Positions 1 to 9,666 of a DNA stretch of 64,000 nt are shown one piece after another. The notes below the pieces were generated by a model. The model saw only the letters and a list, made by a program, of their open reading frames with translations. It had not been told where the DNA came from and made no database searches. Source of the DNA: Clavibacter michiganensis (GTDB lineage: Bacteria; Actinomycetota; Actinomycetes; Actinomycetales; Microbacteriaceae); NCBI RefSeq assembly GCF_016907085.1, contig NZ_JAFBBJ010000001.1, positions 2,294,001 through 2,358,000 of the forward strand, given 5' to 3'. Position 1 is the first letter of the stretch; each line of letters opens with the position of its first letter. A program made the translations under genes and the position numbers.

Positions 1-37
1 TGGCGAGGCCGAAGACGGACTTGGTGAGGTTGCGCAT
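1..37 (-). CDS. 5' end of a secreted-protein gene (partial)
   Basis: Only the first 12 codons lie inside the window, reading MRNLTKSVFGLA. A purine run AAAGGA sits six bases before the ATG and acts as a plausible ribosome binding site. The basic start followed by a hydrophobic run looks like the beginning of a signal peptide. The gene follows two TasA-like genes and a SipW-type peptidase on the same strand, so another SipW-processed surface protein is the natural guess, but too little is visible to name it. Confidence 0.5.
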   Translation of the reverse strand, partial: MRNLTKSVFGLA

Positions 38-162
38 GATGGATCCTTTGTTCTCAGGGCGGCCGACGTGGTCGCCGGTTGGAGTCGGATGGTGCTTCGG
101 CGCCCCTCGCCGAGGCGATGGGTCCCGTGATGCTTTCGTGATCTCGCGGGTCCCGATCCGGG

Positions 163-807
163 TCATCGCTGCATGCCGAGGCGCTGGTCGCCGTCGACCC
201 GGAGGGTCACGGATCCAGTCGTGCCCTGGGCGGTCGTGGGTGCGGACTCGGCCAGACGCACCGTGACGCGCAGGTAATCCCGGCCGCCGACCGCGCGAGC
301 GGGGGAGGCGGGCAGCGCGAACCGCCCGGTCGCGGGGCGGTCGGCGACGACGGAGGTCGTCGTGCCGGAGCAGACCGCGGTGCCGGGTGCGCCCGTCCAC
401 GCGACCGTGCAGCGGTCGAACGCCACCTGGAGGCCGTCGGACGTGCTCGCGACGGCCGTCCCGCCGAGCGTGACCCGGAGCTCCCGCGCCGCGACGGTGC
501 CGGTGTTCGCGAGGTCCACGAGACGCACCTGGGCGTCGCCCGGCCGCAGCCCGGTGATCGGGACGGCGAGCTGATCGGCTCCGCCCCCGCCCCAGTCGAG
601 CTCCACGGCGCCCGCGCCCACGGTGACCCGCGACGTGGAGCGGTCGGTGAACACGGCGTACGCGGTGCCGGCGCCCGCGAGGGCGAGGACCACCGCGATC
701 GCGGGGACGAGCAGAGGACGGGCGCGGCGGATCCGGCGGCGTGCGGCACGGCGGCCGTGCGGCGCGGGCGCGGCGGGGGCGGCGGGCGCGGCGCGATGGC
801 GGGGCAT
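163..807 (-). CDS. TasA/CalY-like SipW-dependent secreted protein
   Basis: A 214-aa secreted protein. An Arg-rich N-terminus is followed by a hydrophobic segment at about residues 30-50 ending in AYAVFTD, then a beta-rich domain. The A-F-x-D pattern just after the hydrophobic stretch is typical of TasA/CalY/camelysin-type matrix proteins and of actinobacterial SipW-dependent substrates. The ATG at 807 was chosen because the peptidase gene's TGA shares one base with it (TGATG), which implies translational coupling. Likely an extracellular fibre or matrix subunit; the family call rests on the signal region and neighbours, as the mature domain is divergent. Confidence 0.65.
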   Translation of the reverse strand: MPRHRAAPAAPAAPAPHGRRAARRRIRRARPLLVPAIAVVLALAGAGTAYAVFTDRSTSRVTVGAGAVELDWGGGGADQLAVPITGLRPGDAQVRLVDLANTGTVAARELRVTLGGTAVASTSDGLQVAFDRCTVAWTGAPGTAVCSGTTTSVVADRPATGRFALPASPARAVGGRDYLRVTVRLAESAPTTAQGTTGSVTLRVDGDQRLGMQR

Positions 808-1454
808 CAGGCCGGCTCGCCGGTCGTGCGCGGCGGACGACGCCAGATGACCGTCAGCAGCCAGATGGTGCCCGTCGCGCCGACGACCGCGAACGCGATC
901 GCGCGGGTGATGGGGTCGCCGAGCCAGACGAACGGCCAGCCGAGGAAGGGCACGACCGACGTGCGCTCCCACACGGCGTCGTCGCCGATGGTGACGATCC
1001 ACGGATCGGCGGAGGGGTTGTTGTCGCCCTTGGTCTGGATGGCGAGCCGGTCGTCCGACCAGCCGTCGAGGTTCGCCGCGTCCTCCGGGCCGAAGACGTG
1101 CGTGACGCGGTGGATCACCCGCACGCGCGGGCCGCTGGGGGCCGTGAAGACGACGACGTCTCCTTCCGCCACCTCCGCGCGGGGCGTGGGGGCGGTGATC
1201 GCGAGGGAGCCGACGGGCATGCCGGGCGCCATCGAGTTCGACAGGACCGGGACGAAGCGGGTGACGCCGAGCGCGGAGAGCGCGACGACCGCGATCACGG
1301 CCAGCCCGACGGCCGCCGTGAGGAGCCCGCCGAGGGCCCCGAGGGCGCGGCGGGCCGGGCTGCGGCGGGCCGGGCTGCGGCGGGCCGTGCTGCGGCGGGC
1401 CGGCGCTGCGGCCGGGGCGGCGGGCGCGACGTCGGCGGCGCGGTCGCGGGTCAC
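807..1454 (-). CDS. sipW: SipW-type (ER-type) signal peptidase I
   Basis: A 215-aa membrane peptidase expected to cleave signal peptides of the neighbouring TasA-like proteins at the outer face of the membrane. An Arg/Ser/Pro-rich cytosolic tail (about 1-38) precedes a transmembrane helix (about 38-66). The nucleophile motif SNSM lies at about 72-75, followed by the IHRV box with the His used as general base in ER-type enzymes instead of Lys, and a GDNN box. A second hydrophobic segment is near the C-terminus. The GTG at 1454 overlaps the upstream stop by four bases, so the longer in-frame extension upstream is not needed. It lies between its probable substrates. Confidence 0.85.
   Translation of the reverse strand: MTRDRAADVAPAAPAAAPARRSTARRSPARRSPARRALGALGGLLTAAVGLAVIAVVALSALGVTRFVPVLSNSMAPGMPVGSLAITAPTPRAEVAEGDVVVFTAPSGPRVRVIHRVTHVFGPEDAANLDGWSDDRLAIQTKGDNNPSADPWIVTIGDDAVWERTSVVPFLGWPFVWLGDPITRAIAFAVVGATGTIWLLTVIWRRPPRTTGEPA
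1351..1411. repeat. 15-bp tandem repeat inside the signal peptidase gene
   Basis: About four head-to-tail copies of a 15-bp unit (cgggccgggctgcgg): the first two are identical, the third has one change and the fourth is imperfect by one extra base. On the minus strand it encodes the repeated Arg-Ser/Pro-Ala tail before the first membrane helix. Since the unit is a multiple of three, copy-number change would lengthen or shorten the cytosolic tail without a frameshift. Confidence 0.75.
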
Positions 1455-2248
1455 GAGCCGGCCTCGACGGTGCGGCGTCGGCGGCGGCCGGCGAGCAGCA
1501 GGATCCCGCCGCCGAGCAGGGCGAGCAGGGCGCCGGCCAGGGCGGAGGCGATGTCGCGGCCGGTGACGGGGAGCAGATCGCGCGGGGCGTCGGCGGCCGG
1601 GGCGGATCCCGCGGGCGCCGTGCCCGTGCCGCTCCCGTCGCCCGGGCCGGTCCCGGACCCCGTGCCGGTGCCGCCGCCGGTGGACGGATCCGTGCCGGTG
1701 CCCGCCTCGTCGACGAGGGCGAAGCCGATGCGCACCATGCCGGCGGTGGACTCCATCCCGTTGTCGGCGCCGGACGGGAACCGCACGCGCACGGCGATGC
1801 CCACGGTCTCGCCTCTGCCGAGCGGGGTGCGCGTGACGACGCGGTCGAGCGTGGCGGCGGGACCGGATCCGAGGCGCTCGACGGGGCCGCGGCAGCGCAT
1901 GGGCGCCGTGAGGGTCTCGAAGCCGTCCTCGCAGAGCCGGACGGACAGCTGGATCCCGCCCAGGGCGTCGCCGGTGAGGGCCATCGAGCGCATCGAGTCG
2001 AGGCGGACGGCGAGCGGCGAGGCGTCGCCGGAGACGTTGGTGACGTCGGCGGCCCAGTCGACGGTGTCGCCCGGGGCCAGGTCGTCGAGCGGGATGTCGG
2101 GGCCGGTGAGCTCCTCGACCTGGAGCGAGGGGGAGTCGACGGCGGTGGGGCTCCCGGCGGCGCGGGCCGGGGCGGCCGGGGCGGAGGCGACCAGCGTCAG
2201 GCACAGGGCGGCGGCGGCGATGGCGCCGGTGCCGTGGTGTGCGCGCAT
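1451..2248 (-). CDS. LPXTG-anchored surface protein
   Basis: A 265-aa protein with a signal peptide (about 1-31, ending APARAAG), a beta-rich domain containing two Cys, a Gly/Thr/Ser/Pro low-complexity spacer (about 190-215) and a complete sortase signal: LPVTG at 226-230, a hydrophobic helix and a terminal Arg cluster. The spacer and anchor indicate covalent attachment to peptidoglycan by a sortase, none of which is in the window. GGAGGA precedes the ATG at 2248. Its location between two TasA-like genes suggests it is the cell-wall base or anchor of the structure they form; that role is inference. Confidence 0.8.
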   Translation of the reverse strand: MRAHHGTGAIAAAALCLTLVASAPAAPARAAGSPTAVDSPSLQVEELTGPDIPLDDLAPGDTVDWAADVTNVSGDASPLAVRLDSMRSMALTGDALGGIQLSVRLCEDGFETLTAPMRCRGPVERLGSGPAATLDRVVTRTPLGRGETVGIAVRVRFPSGADNGMESTAGMVRIGFALVDEAGTGTDPSTGGGTGTGSGTGPGDGSGTGTAPAGSAPAADAPRDLLPVTGRDIASALAGALLALLGGGILLLAGRRRRRTVEAGS

Positions 2249-2323
2249 GGTCGGGTCCTCCGGGGTCGGGGCGGATGAGGGGTGGTGCGGTGGGACAGGG
2301 CGACGCGCGGGGGCGACGCCGGG

Positions 2324-2357
2324 CGATCGGGCCCCGGCGCATGCCGGGGCCCGATCG
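2324..2357 (-). terminator. Strong hairpin after the first TasA-like gene
   Basis: A perfect 15-bp inverted repeat (arms 2324-2338 and 2343-2357, loop GCAT) lies seven bases past the stop codon of the gene ending at 2364. No U-run follows on the minus strand, so it may be a partial terminator or mRNA 3'-end stabiliser that lowers expression of the downstream genes relative to the TasA-like subunit. Confidence 0.65.
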
Positions 2358-2363
2358 GGGCGA

Positions 2364-3065
2364 TCAGCGCTGCAGGCCGTCGCGCTGGATCGCGGCTGCG
2401 GTGAACGTCAGCGACGCGGCGGCGTTCTCGTAGTCGTTGTCCGCGGTGTCGGGCAGCTGCAGGACCATCAGGGTGTTGAGCGCGACGTCGGCGGTGTCGC
2501 TCGGGAAGGTGCCGTCCGCCGTCGGCGTGACGCCGAAGTCCGCCGGCGTGAGCGTGGTGGAGTTGCCCGCGCCCGTGATCGACGCGAGGGTGCCCGTGCC
2601 GGTCTGCTGCACGGTGCCGGAGCACGTGTACGCGCCCACGGGCGCGGTGGCCGCCGTCCACTCGCCGCCGACGCAGGTCTGCAGCGAGTAGGTGAGCCCG
2701 GCGGCCCCGCTGACGATGGACTCGCCGCCTCCGGCGAGGGCCGGGTCATCGGTGCCGGGGGTCTCCGCCGTCACCGCGTAGGACAGCTGCACGGCCGCGA
2801 CGAGGTCGCCGTCGTTGGTCGCGTCGGGCAGCTCGAGCAGGATCGGCCGCTGGACGGTGTCCCCGGGCGCGATGTCCGCGACCGTGTAGTCACCCGTGGC
2901 GACGATGTCCAGCTGACCCGCGTCGGCCTGGAGGGTCGCCGTGTCGGAGTCCGTGAAGATGGCGAACGCGCCGCCGGTGATGATCGTGCCCACGGCGACG
3001 ACCGCGCCGGTGGCGACGATCTTCTTCCAGGGGCGACGACGCTGGGGTGCTGTGGTGGTGCTCAT
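2364..3065 (-). CDS. TasA/CalY-like SipW-dependent matrix protein
   Basis: A 233-aa secreted protein. MSTTTAPQRRRPWKK leads into a hydrophobic segment (about 17-37) and then the AFAIFTDSDTA region characteristic of TasA/CalY and SipW-dependent substrates. The mature part has N-terminal beta strands, paired Cys and repeated Asp/Thr-rich turns. The ATG at 3065 is preceded by GGAACC and begins exactly at a recognisable signal peptide; the longer frame upstream is Arg/Pro/His-rich and not protein-like. It is the first small gene after the large adhesin and is followed by a strong hairpin, as expected for an abundantly made structural subunit. Confidence 0.75.
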   Translation of the reverse strand: MSTTTAPQRRRPWKKIVATGAVVAVGTIITGGAFAIFTDSDTATLQADAGQLDIVATGDYTVADIAPGDTVQRPILLELPDATNDGDLVAAVQLSYAVTAETPGTDDPALAGGGESIVSGAAGLTYSLQTCVGGEWTAATAPVGAYTCSGTVQQTGTGTLASITGAGNSTTLTPADFGVTPTADGTFPSDTADVALNTLMVLQLPDTADNDYENAAASLTFTAAAIQRDGLQR

Positions 3066-3205
3066 GGTGGTTCCTCTCGATGGGTCTCGTGGTGCGCGAT
3101 GTGCGCGGGTGGTGCTGCTGTTCGTGCTGGTGCGGTGATGGACGTGTCGATGGAGGCGCGCCGGATCCGGGGGCGGATGCGGCCGGGGGGCGCGGAGGGC
3201 GGGCA

Positions 3206-6200
3206 TCAGCAGCCCACCGCGGAGACGGCCGCCGGCTGGGCGACGGCGACGGAGGGCGCGCTCGGGACGCCGAGCCAGCGCTGCAGGTCGGGCCGGACGC
3301 GCCACTGGTAGGAGCGGGACTCGCCGAGCCGGTCATCCGAGAACGAGGTGACGGCGCCGGCGAGACGGGCGACCGTGACCCACGCTCCGGGCGTCGTGCC
3401 CGCGAGGCGCCGCTCGACGAGCTGGTCGGTGGCGCCCGGGACCGCGCTCCAGGCCAGCGTCGTGACCGGGCGGCCGGCGACGCAGCTCGCCGTCGCGGCG
3501 GTGACGGTCGTCGTGCTCGTCCAGGTGCCGGTGGATGCGCCGAGGCTGGCGTCGTCCCGGTGCGTGAAGCCGCGGGGCACGAGCGGGGCGGGGTCCAGGA
3601 ACACCGTGATGGTGGAGGTCGCGGCGATCCCGGTGCCGGGCGCCGCCGGGCGGTCGGTGATCGCGTACGCGACGACGGTGGATCCGGGCGTCCCGGCCGC
3701 CGGCGGTCGGTACGTGCAGAGGGCGGTCGTGCAGCTGAACGAGCCGGGCAGCGCGGCGGGCGGGGTGGCGCCCGTGATCGCGAGCGCGTCGCCGTCCACG
3801 TCGGTGTCGTTCGCCCGCGGGTCGATCGTCACGTCCGGGCCGCCGATCGTCGCGACCAGCCGGTCGGCGCGGGCGACGGCCGTGCGGTTGACGGGCGTGA
3901 CGGTGATCGTGACCCGCACGTTCCAGGTGCCCGCGGCGCTCTGCAGCGCGTAGTCGAAGACGTCCACGCCCGTGAAGCCGTCGACCGACCGGTACGTGCA
4001 GCGTCCGCGGTCCGTGCCGCTCGCGACGCACGTGACGCTGCCGGCGGTCGGCGACGCGGGCACGGGTCCCGCCGCGCCGCCCACGAGCGCCGGCGTCGCC
4101 GAGAGCTGCGCGCGGCTGAGGGTCGCGCCTGCCGCGGCGGGCCCGTCGTTGGCGAGCACGTCGACCACCACGGGCACGCCCTGCGGGGTCGTCGCGGCGT
4201 CGGCCAGCGGGTCCGCCACGGCCAGCACGGTCGCCGTCGCGGTGCGGCTGATCGGCCCGGTCGGCGCCGTCGCGGTGGCGGTCGCGGTGTTGACGATGGA
4301 TCCGGCCGCCACGTCCGCGGTCGTGGCCGTGTACGTGGCGGTCGCCGTGACGACCTGGCCGGGCGCGAGCGTGCCCGCGGTGCCGGGCCACGTGTACGCC
4401 AGGGCGGAGACGCCGGCGCGCGGATCCGCGATGGAGACGCCCGTGAGCGTCGTCGACCCGGTGTTCTGCAGCCGGAACGCGTACGTCACGACGCCGCCCG
4501 CGGCCGGCACGTTGCCGGGCGTCGCGGTCTTCGTGAATGCCAGGGTCGCCGTGCGGTCGAGGGTCACGGTGCGGGTCGCGGAGGCCTGCGCCTGCGTGCC
4601 GCCGGAGCTCGTGCCGCGCACGGTCGCCGTGTTCGCGATCTGCCCCGCGTCGACGTCGGCCTGCCGCACCGTGTAGCTCGCGGTGCCGGTCGCGGTCGCG
4701 CCGACGGCGAGCGTGCCCGCCGTGCCCGGCCACGTGTACGTCACGGCCGACAGCCCGGGCAGCGGATCCGTGAGCGCCACCCCGGTCAGCGGCACGGTGC
4801 CGGTGTTCCGGATGGAGAAGGAGTAGGCGACCGTGGCGCCCGCCACGGACCCGCCCGTGAGCGTCGCGCCCTTGGTGAGGCTGAGGGCCGCGGATCCGTT
4901 GACGGGCGTGCTCGTCGACGAGCTCGCGGTCGGCGCGGCCACCCCGGCGAAGGTCCTCCCGGAGACGGTCGCGGTGTTGACGATCGGCGTCGCGGCGTCC
5001 ACGTCGGCCTGGGTCACGGTGTACGCCGTGGAGGTGAAGGTCTGGGACGCGCCGGGCGCGAGGGTCGTGGAGGCGGGGCTGATGCCGGTGACGCGCGGAT
5101 CCGCCACCGCGACCGTGTACAGCGACACGTTCCCGGCGTTGCGCGCCACGAACGAGTACGCGATCCGCTCGCCGACGTCCGCCCGGCCGTTGCCGTTGGA
5201 GTCGGTGAGCACGCCGGTCTTCGTGAGCGCGAGCGCGGGGGCGGGCGCCACGATCGGCGCGGTCGCGGAGCTCTGGTTGCTGGTCACGCGCGCGAGCAGC
5301 GTGTTGGTGCCGCTCGCCGTCGCCGTGTTCACGAGCGTGCCGGACATGGCCTCCGCGGGCGTCACGACGTGGCCGCCCGTGCACGTCACCGACGTGCCGA
5401 CGAGGAACACGCCGAGCCCGAGCAGGCCGCCGGGGCAGGAGACCGACGACACCAGGGGATCGCTCACGGACACGTTCGAGAGCGTGAGCCCGCCGGTGTT
5501 GGCCATCACGAACTGGTACGGGATCGTCTGCCCCTCGGCGTAGGCCGCGGGCTGCGCGGTCGACCGGTCGATCTGCTTCACGAGGGTGAGGGCGGTCAGG
5601 TTGTCGAGGCTCGAGACGCTGACCTCGCGGATCAGGTGCGTGTCCGTGAACGTGCCCGTGGAGGCGAGGTAGCCGAGCTTGTAGGAGGAGGGGGCGGCGG
5701 TCGTCATCGTGTACTGGACGACCTGCGTGAGGGAGGCGGTGGATGCGCCGGCCGTCGCGCCCACGTAGACGGTGACGACGGGGAGCCGCGCGGACGAGAC
5801 CGTGATGCGGATCGTGCGGCCGAGGTCGGTGGTCGGCGTGCTCAGCGTGGTGGTGGCGCGCAGGCTCGACGCCGGCGAGGCGCCCGTCAGATAGCAGTAG
5901 CCGGTCGTGCCCTGGCCGGGTCCGCGCAGCGCGACCGTGTTCGGGCGCTGGCCGATGCCGGCGTTGACGCAGCCCGTGCCGCGACCCTCGGTGGGGCTCG
6001 AGAAGTTGCCGAACGCGTCGAGGCCGACGCCGAGGTAGCCGCCCGCGACGCCCGGCGCTGTGGTCTGGGCGTAGCCGAGGGATCCGCCGGCCGGGCCCGC
6101 CGCCGTCAGCGGCACGGATCCGTCGGTGAGGAAGAAGCCGATGCCGTCCGCGCCGCCGGACGACGTGCCGTACTGGTACTGGTCGAACTTGATGTCGAGC

Positions 6201-6601
6201 CCGCCGCTGGCCGGGATCGCGTTGTCGTAGACGACGCCGCCGACCGCGCTGGCGCGGTTGTCGGTGAGCTGGAGCGCGCCCGGGTTCGCGCTCGCGGGCA
6301 GCGACTGGGCGCGGCTCGAGCAGACCCCGAGCGTCGAGCCGCTGCTCGGGGCCGAGGTCGCGCGGGTGAGGCACGCGCTGCCGAGCGGCTTCCACGCGGC
6401 GTCGGCCACGCTCGTCCCGCTGAACGACTCGGCGATCAGCTGCGACGCCGCGGTCGCGGTCTGCGCGGGGAGCGCGATGAGGAGCGCAGCTCCGACGGCG
6501 GCCGCCGCGAGCGCGGCCAGGCGGCGGATCCCGGGGCGGGAGCGCGCGCCGGTGGCGACCGGACGCGGACCGGCGGCATGGCGCGCACGCGTACCGACCA
6601 T
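3206..6601 (-). CDS. Large secreted lectin-like/DUF11 repeat adhesin
   Basis: A 1131-aa secreted protein. A signal peptide occupies about residues 1-52. An L-type-lectin-like domain (about 55-300) carries the GADGIGFF and GYLGVGLDAFGN signatures. Several DUF11-type repeats (about 320-790) each end in an xNTAxV motif, then come Big/cadherin-like Ig repeats with VLAND and DVDGD (about 790-1000) and a C-terminal FN3-like domain. It ends in Cys with no LPXTG or membrane anchor, so it is probably released or non-covalently held. ATG at 6601 is preferred over GTG at 6610 because AGGGGG lies eight bases upstream of the ATG. First gene of the surface cluster; likely binds glycans or neighbouring cells. 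Confidence 0.75.
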   Translation of the reverse strand: MVGTRARHAAGPRPVATGARSRPGIRRLAALAAAAVGAALLIALPAQTATAASQLIAESFSGTSVADAAWKPLGSACLTRATSAPSSGSTLGVCSSRAQSLPASANPGALQLTDNRASAVGGVVYDNAIPASGGLDIKFDQYQYGTSSGGADGIGFFLTDGSVPLTAAGPAGGSLGYAQTTAPGVAGGYLGVGLDAFGNFSSPTEGRGTGCVNAGIGQRPNTVALRGPGQGTTGYCYLTGASPASSLRATTTLSTPTTDLGRTIRITVSSARLPVVTVYVGATAGASTASLTQVVQYTMTTAAPSSYKLGYLASTGTFTDTHLIREVSVSSLDNLTALTLVKQIDRSTAQPAAYAEGQTIPYQFVMANTGGLTLSNVSVSDPLVSSVSCPGGLLGLGVFLVGTSVTCTGGHVVTPAEAMSGTLVNTATASGTNTLLARVTSNQSSATAPIVAPAPALALTKTGVLTDSNGNGRADVGERIAYSFVARNAGNVSLYTVAVADPRVTGISPASTTLAPGASQTFTSTAYTVTQADVDAATPIVNTATVSGRTFAGVAAPTASSSTSTPVNGSAALSLTKGATLTGGSVAGATVAYSFSIRNTGTVPLTGVALTDPLPGLSAVTYTWPGTAGTLAVGATATGTASYTVRQADVDAGQIANTATVRGTSSGGTQAQASATRTVTLDRTATLAFTKTATPGNVPAAGGVVTYAFRLQNTGSTTLTGVSIADPRAGVSALAYTWPGTAGTLAPGQVVTATATYTATTADVAAGSIVNTATATATAPTGPISRTATATVLAVADPLADAATTPQGVPVVVDVLANDGPAAAGATLSRAQLSATPALVGGAAGPVPASPTAGSVTCVASGTDRGRCTYRSVDGFTGVDVFDYALQSAAGTWNVRVTITVTPVNRTAVARADRLVATIGGPDVTIDPRANDTDVDGDALAITGATPPAALPGSFSCTTALCTYRPPAAGTPGSTVVAYAITDRPAAPGTGIAATSTITVFLDPAPLVPRGFTHRDDASLGASTGTWTSTTTVTAATASCVAGRPVTTLAWSAVPGATDQLVERRLAGTTPGAWVTVARLAGAVTSFSDDRLGESRSYQWRVRPDLQRWLGVPSAPSVAVAQPAAVSAVGC

Positions 6602-6699
6602 GTCGACCACCCCCTGGAGACCACGTCCTCATGAAGGGCGCCGAGAGGCCCCCCGGCCTCGCGTCGGCAACGCTAAATCAGCCGGTCGACGCAGGAAAA

Positions 6700-6732
6700 G
6701 GGACCCAGTAGCGATCTAGGTGAACCAGTAGC
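6700..6732 (-). promoter_or_regulatory. Direct repeats upstream of the adhesin gene
   Basis: Two copies of CCAGTAGC (GCTACTGG on the coding strand) lie at 6705-6712 and 6725-6732, exactly 20 bp apart, embedded in similar 13-base units (11 of 13 identical). Two-turn spacing is typical of activator sites contacted on one DNA face. A -10-like GATTTA occurs about 25 bp further toward the gene. The regulator is unknown. Confidence 0.4.
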
Positions 6733-6808
6733 CCCCGTCTCGTCCCTCCGGCCCCCCGGTCGGGGCACACCGACCCGGCGAGGGCGGTACGCGACGCGTC
6801 GATCCTGT

Positions 6809-6833
6809 GAGTTGAGCCGACATCGCTCAACTC
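6809..6833. promoter_or_regulatory. HAIR-type HspR operator, distal copy
   Basis: A perfect 9-bp inverted repeat, GAGTTGAGC and GCTCAACTC, separated by seven bases. This matches the architecture of the HspR-associated inverted repeat (consensus CTTGAGT-N7-ACTCAAG) and lies about 40 bp upstream of the dnaK promoter copy. HspR encoded in the same operon is the expected ligand. Confidence 0.75.
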
Positions 6834-6846
6834 CGGGCACCACGAC

Positions 6847-6894
6847 TTGACGCTCGCGGAGGCTCCGCTAGAGTTGAGTCATCGCGGCTCAAGT
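6847..6894 (+). promoter_or_regulatory. dnaK operon promoter with overlapping HAIR operator
   Basis: TTGACG (6847-6852), a 16-base spacer and TAGAGT (6869-6874) form a sigma-70-type promoter. A second HAIR, GTTGAGT-N7-GCTCAAG (6873-6893, extended by one pair), starts inside the -10 box, so bound HspR would block initiation directly. About 110 bases of leader separate it from dnaK. Confidence 0.8.
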
Positions 6895-7006
6895 AGCACG
6901 CCGCTGACGAAGCGGCACCGCGAGCGAGACTCCGCGGGACACCCGCGTCACCACACGAAGCGACCCCGTGATCCGGGGCCTCGCGGCAATAGAAGGAGAA
7001 CACCCC

Positions 7007-8874
<1,868 letters not shown>

Positions 8875-8878
<4 letters not shown>

Positions 8879-9546
8879 CCGAGGACACCGCGAACGGCGA
8901 GGGCCGCGGGCCCGACGACGTCACGCCCGAGGGCCAGGGGGCCGAGCAGTCGGCGGCCCCCTCGGCCCCGGCCGGGTCCGACGCGCAGGCGGCTGACGCG
9001 GCCGAGGCGGCCTCCGTCCCCGGCGTCGACGGCGCGTTCGTCGAGGCCGAGGGCCCCGACGTCGAGACGACCGACGCCATGGACGAGGAGCTGCAGGACC
9101 TCATCGAGCAGACGCGCGCCGAGCCCGCCGAGGGCGACAGCGAGCACCTCGCGGACCTGAAGCGCGTGACCGCGGAGTACGCCAACTACCGCAAGCGCAC
9201 CGAGGCCAACCGCGAGATCGAGCGCCAGCGCGCGGTCGGCGACGTGGTCAAGGGCATCCTCCCGGTGCTCGACGACCTGGATCGCGCCGAGAAGCACGGC
9301 GACCTCGCGGAGGGCGGGCCGCTCACCGCGATCGTCGCCAAGCTGCGGACGAACGTGGAGCGCATCGGGCTGGTCAAGGTCGGCGCCGTCGGCGACGCCT
9401 TCGACCCGCAGGTGCACGAGGCGATCTTCCAGAAGCCGAACCCCGAGGTCCAGGTGGACACCGTCGCGGACGTCGTCGAGAGTGGCTACTACATCGGCGA
9501 GACGCTGCTGCGGGCCGCGAAGGTCGTCGTCGACAAGCCGGAGTAG
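8875..9546 (+). CDS. grpE: Nucleotide exchange factor GrpE
   Basis: A 223-aa DnaK co-chaperone that releases ADP. A long acidic, Ala-rich disordered N-terminus (about 1-75) precedes the coiled-coil region ([14 protein letters not shown]) and the beta-wing domain with FDPQVHEAI and the [15 protein letters not shown] block near the end. The ATG overlaps the dnaK stop by four bases (ATGA), coupling their translation. The extended acidic N-terminus is common in actinobacterial GrpE. Confidence 0.96.
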
Positions 9547-9666
9547 CGCCATCAACCGCAGCATCGATCCGGCTGCACCCATCCCGGTCCGGGCGTCCGC
9601 ACGCGCGGGCGCCCGGACCGGGTCGTGCGGCCCCCACCACGAGACGACGAAGAAGGGAGGCGTCTG

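Noticed and set aside
3047..6634. A 1195-codon open frame on the plus strand opposite the adhesin
   Set aside because: Its translation is Arg/Gly/Ala/Asp-rich without any domain, the usual antisense shadow of a high-G+C gene; the minus strand has a signal peptide, lectin motifs and repeats.
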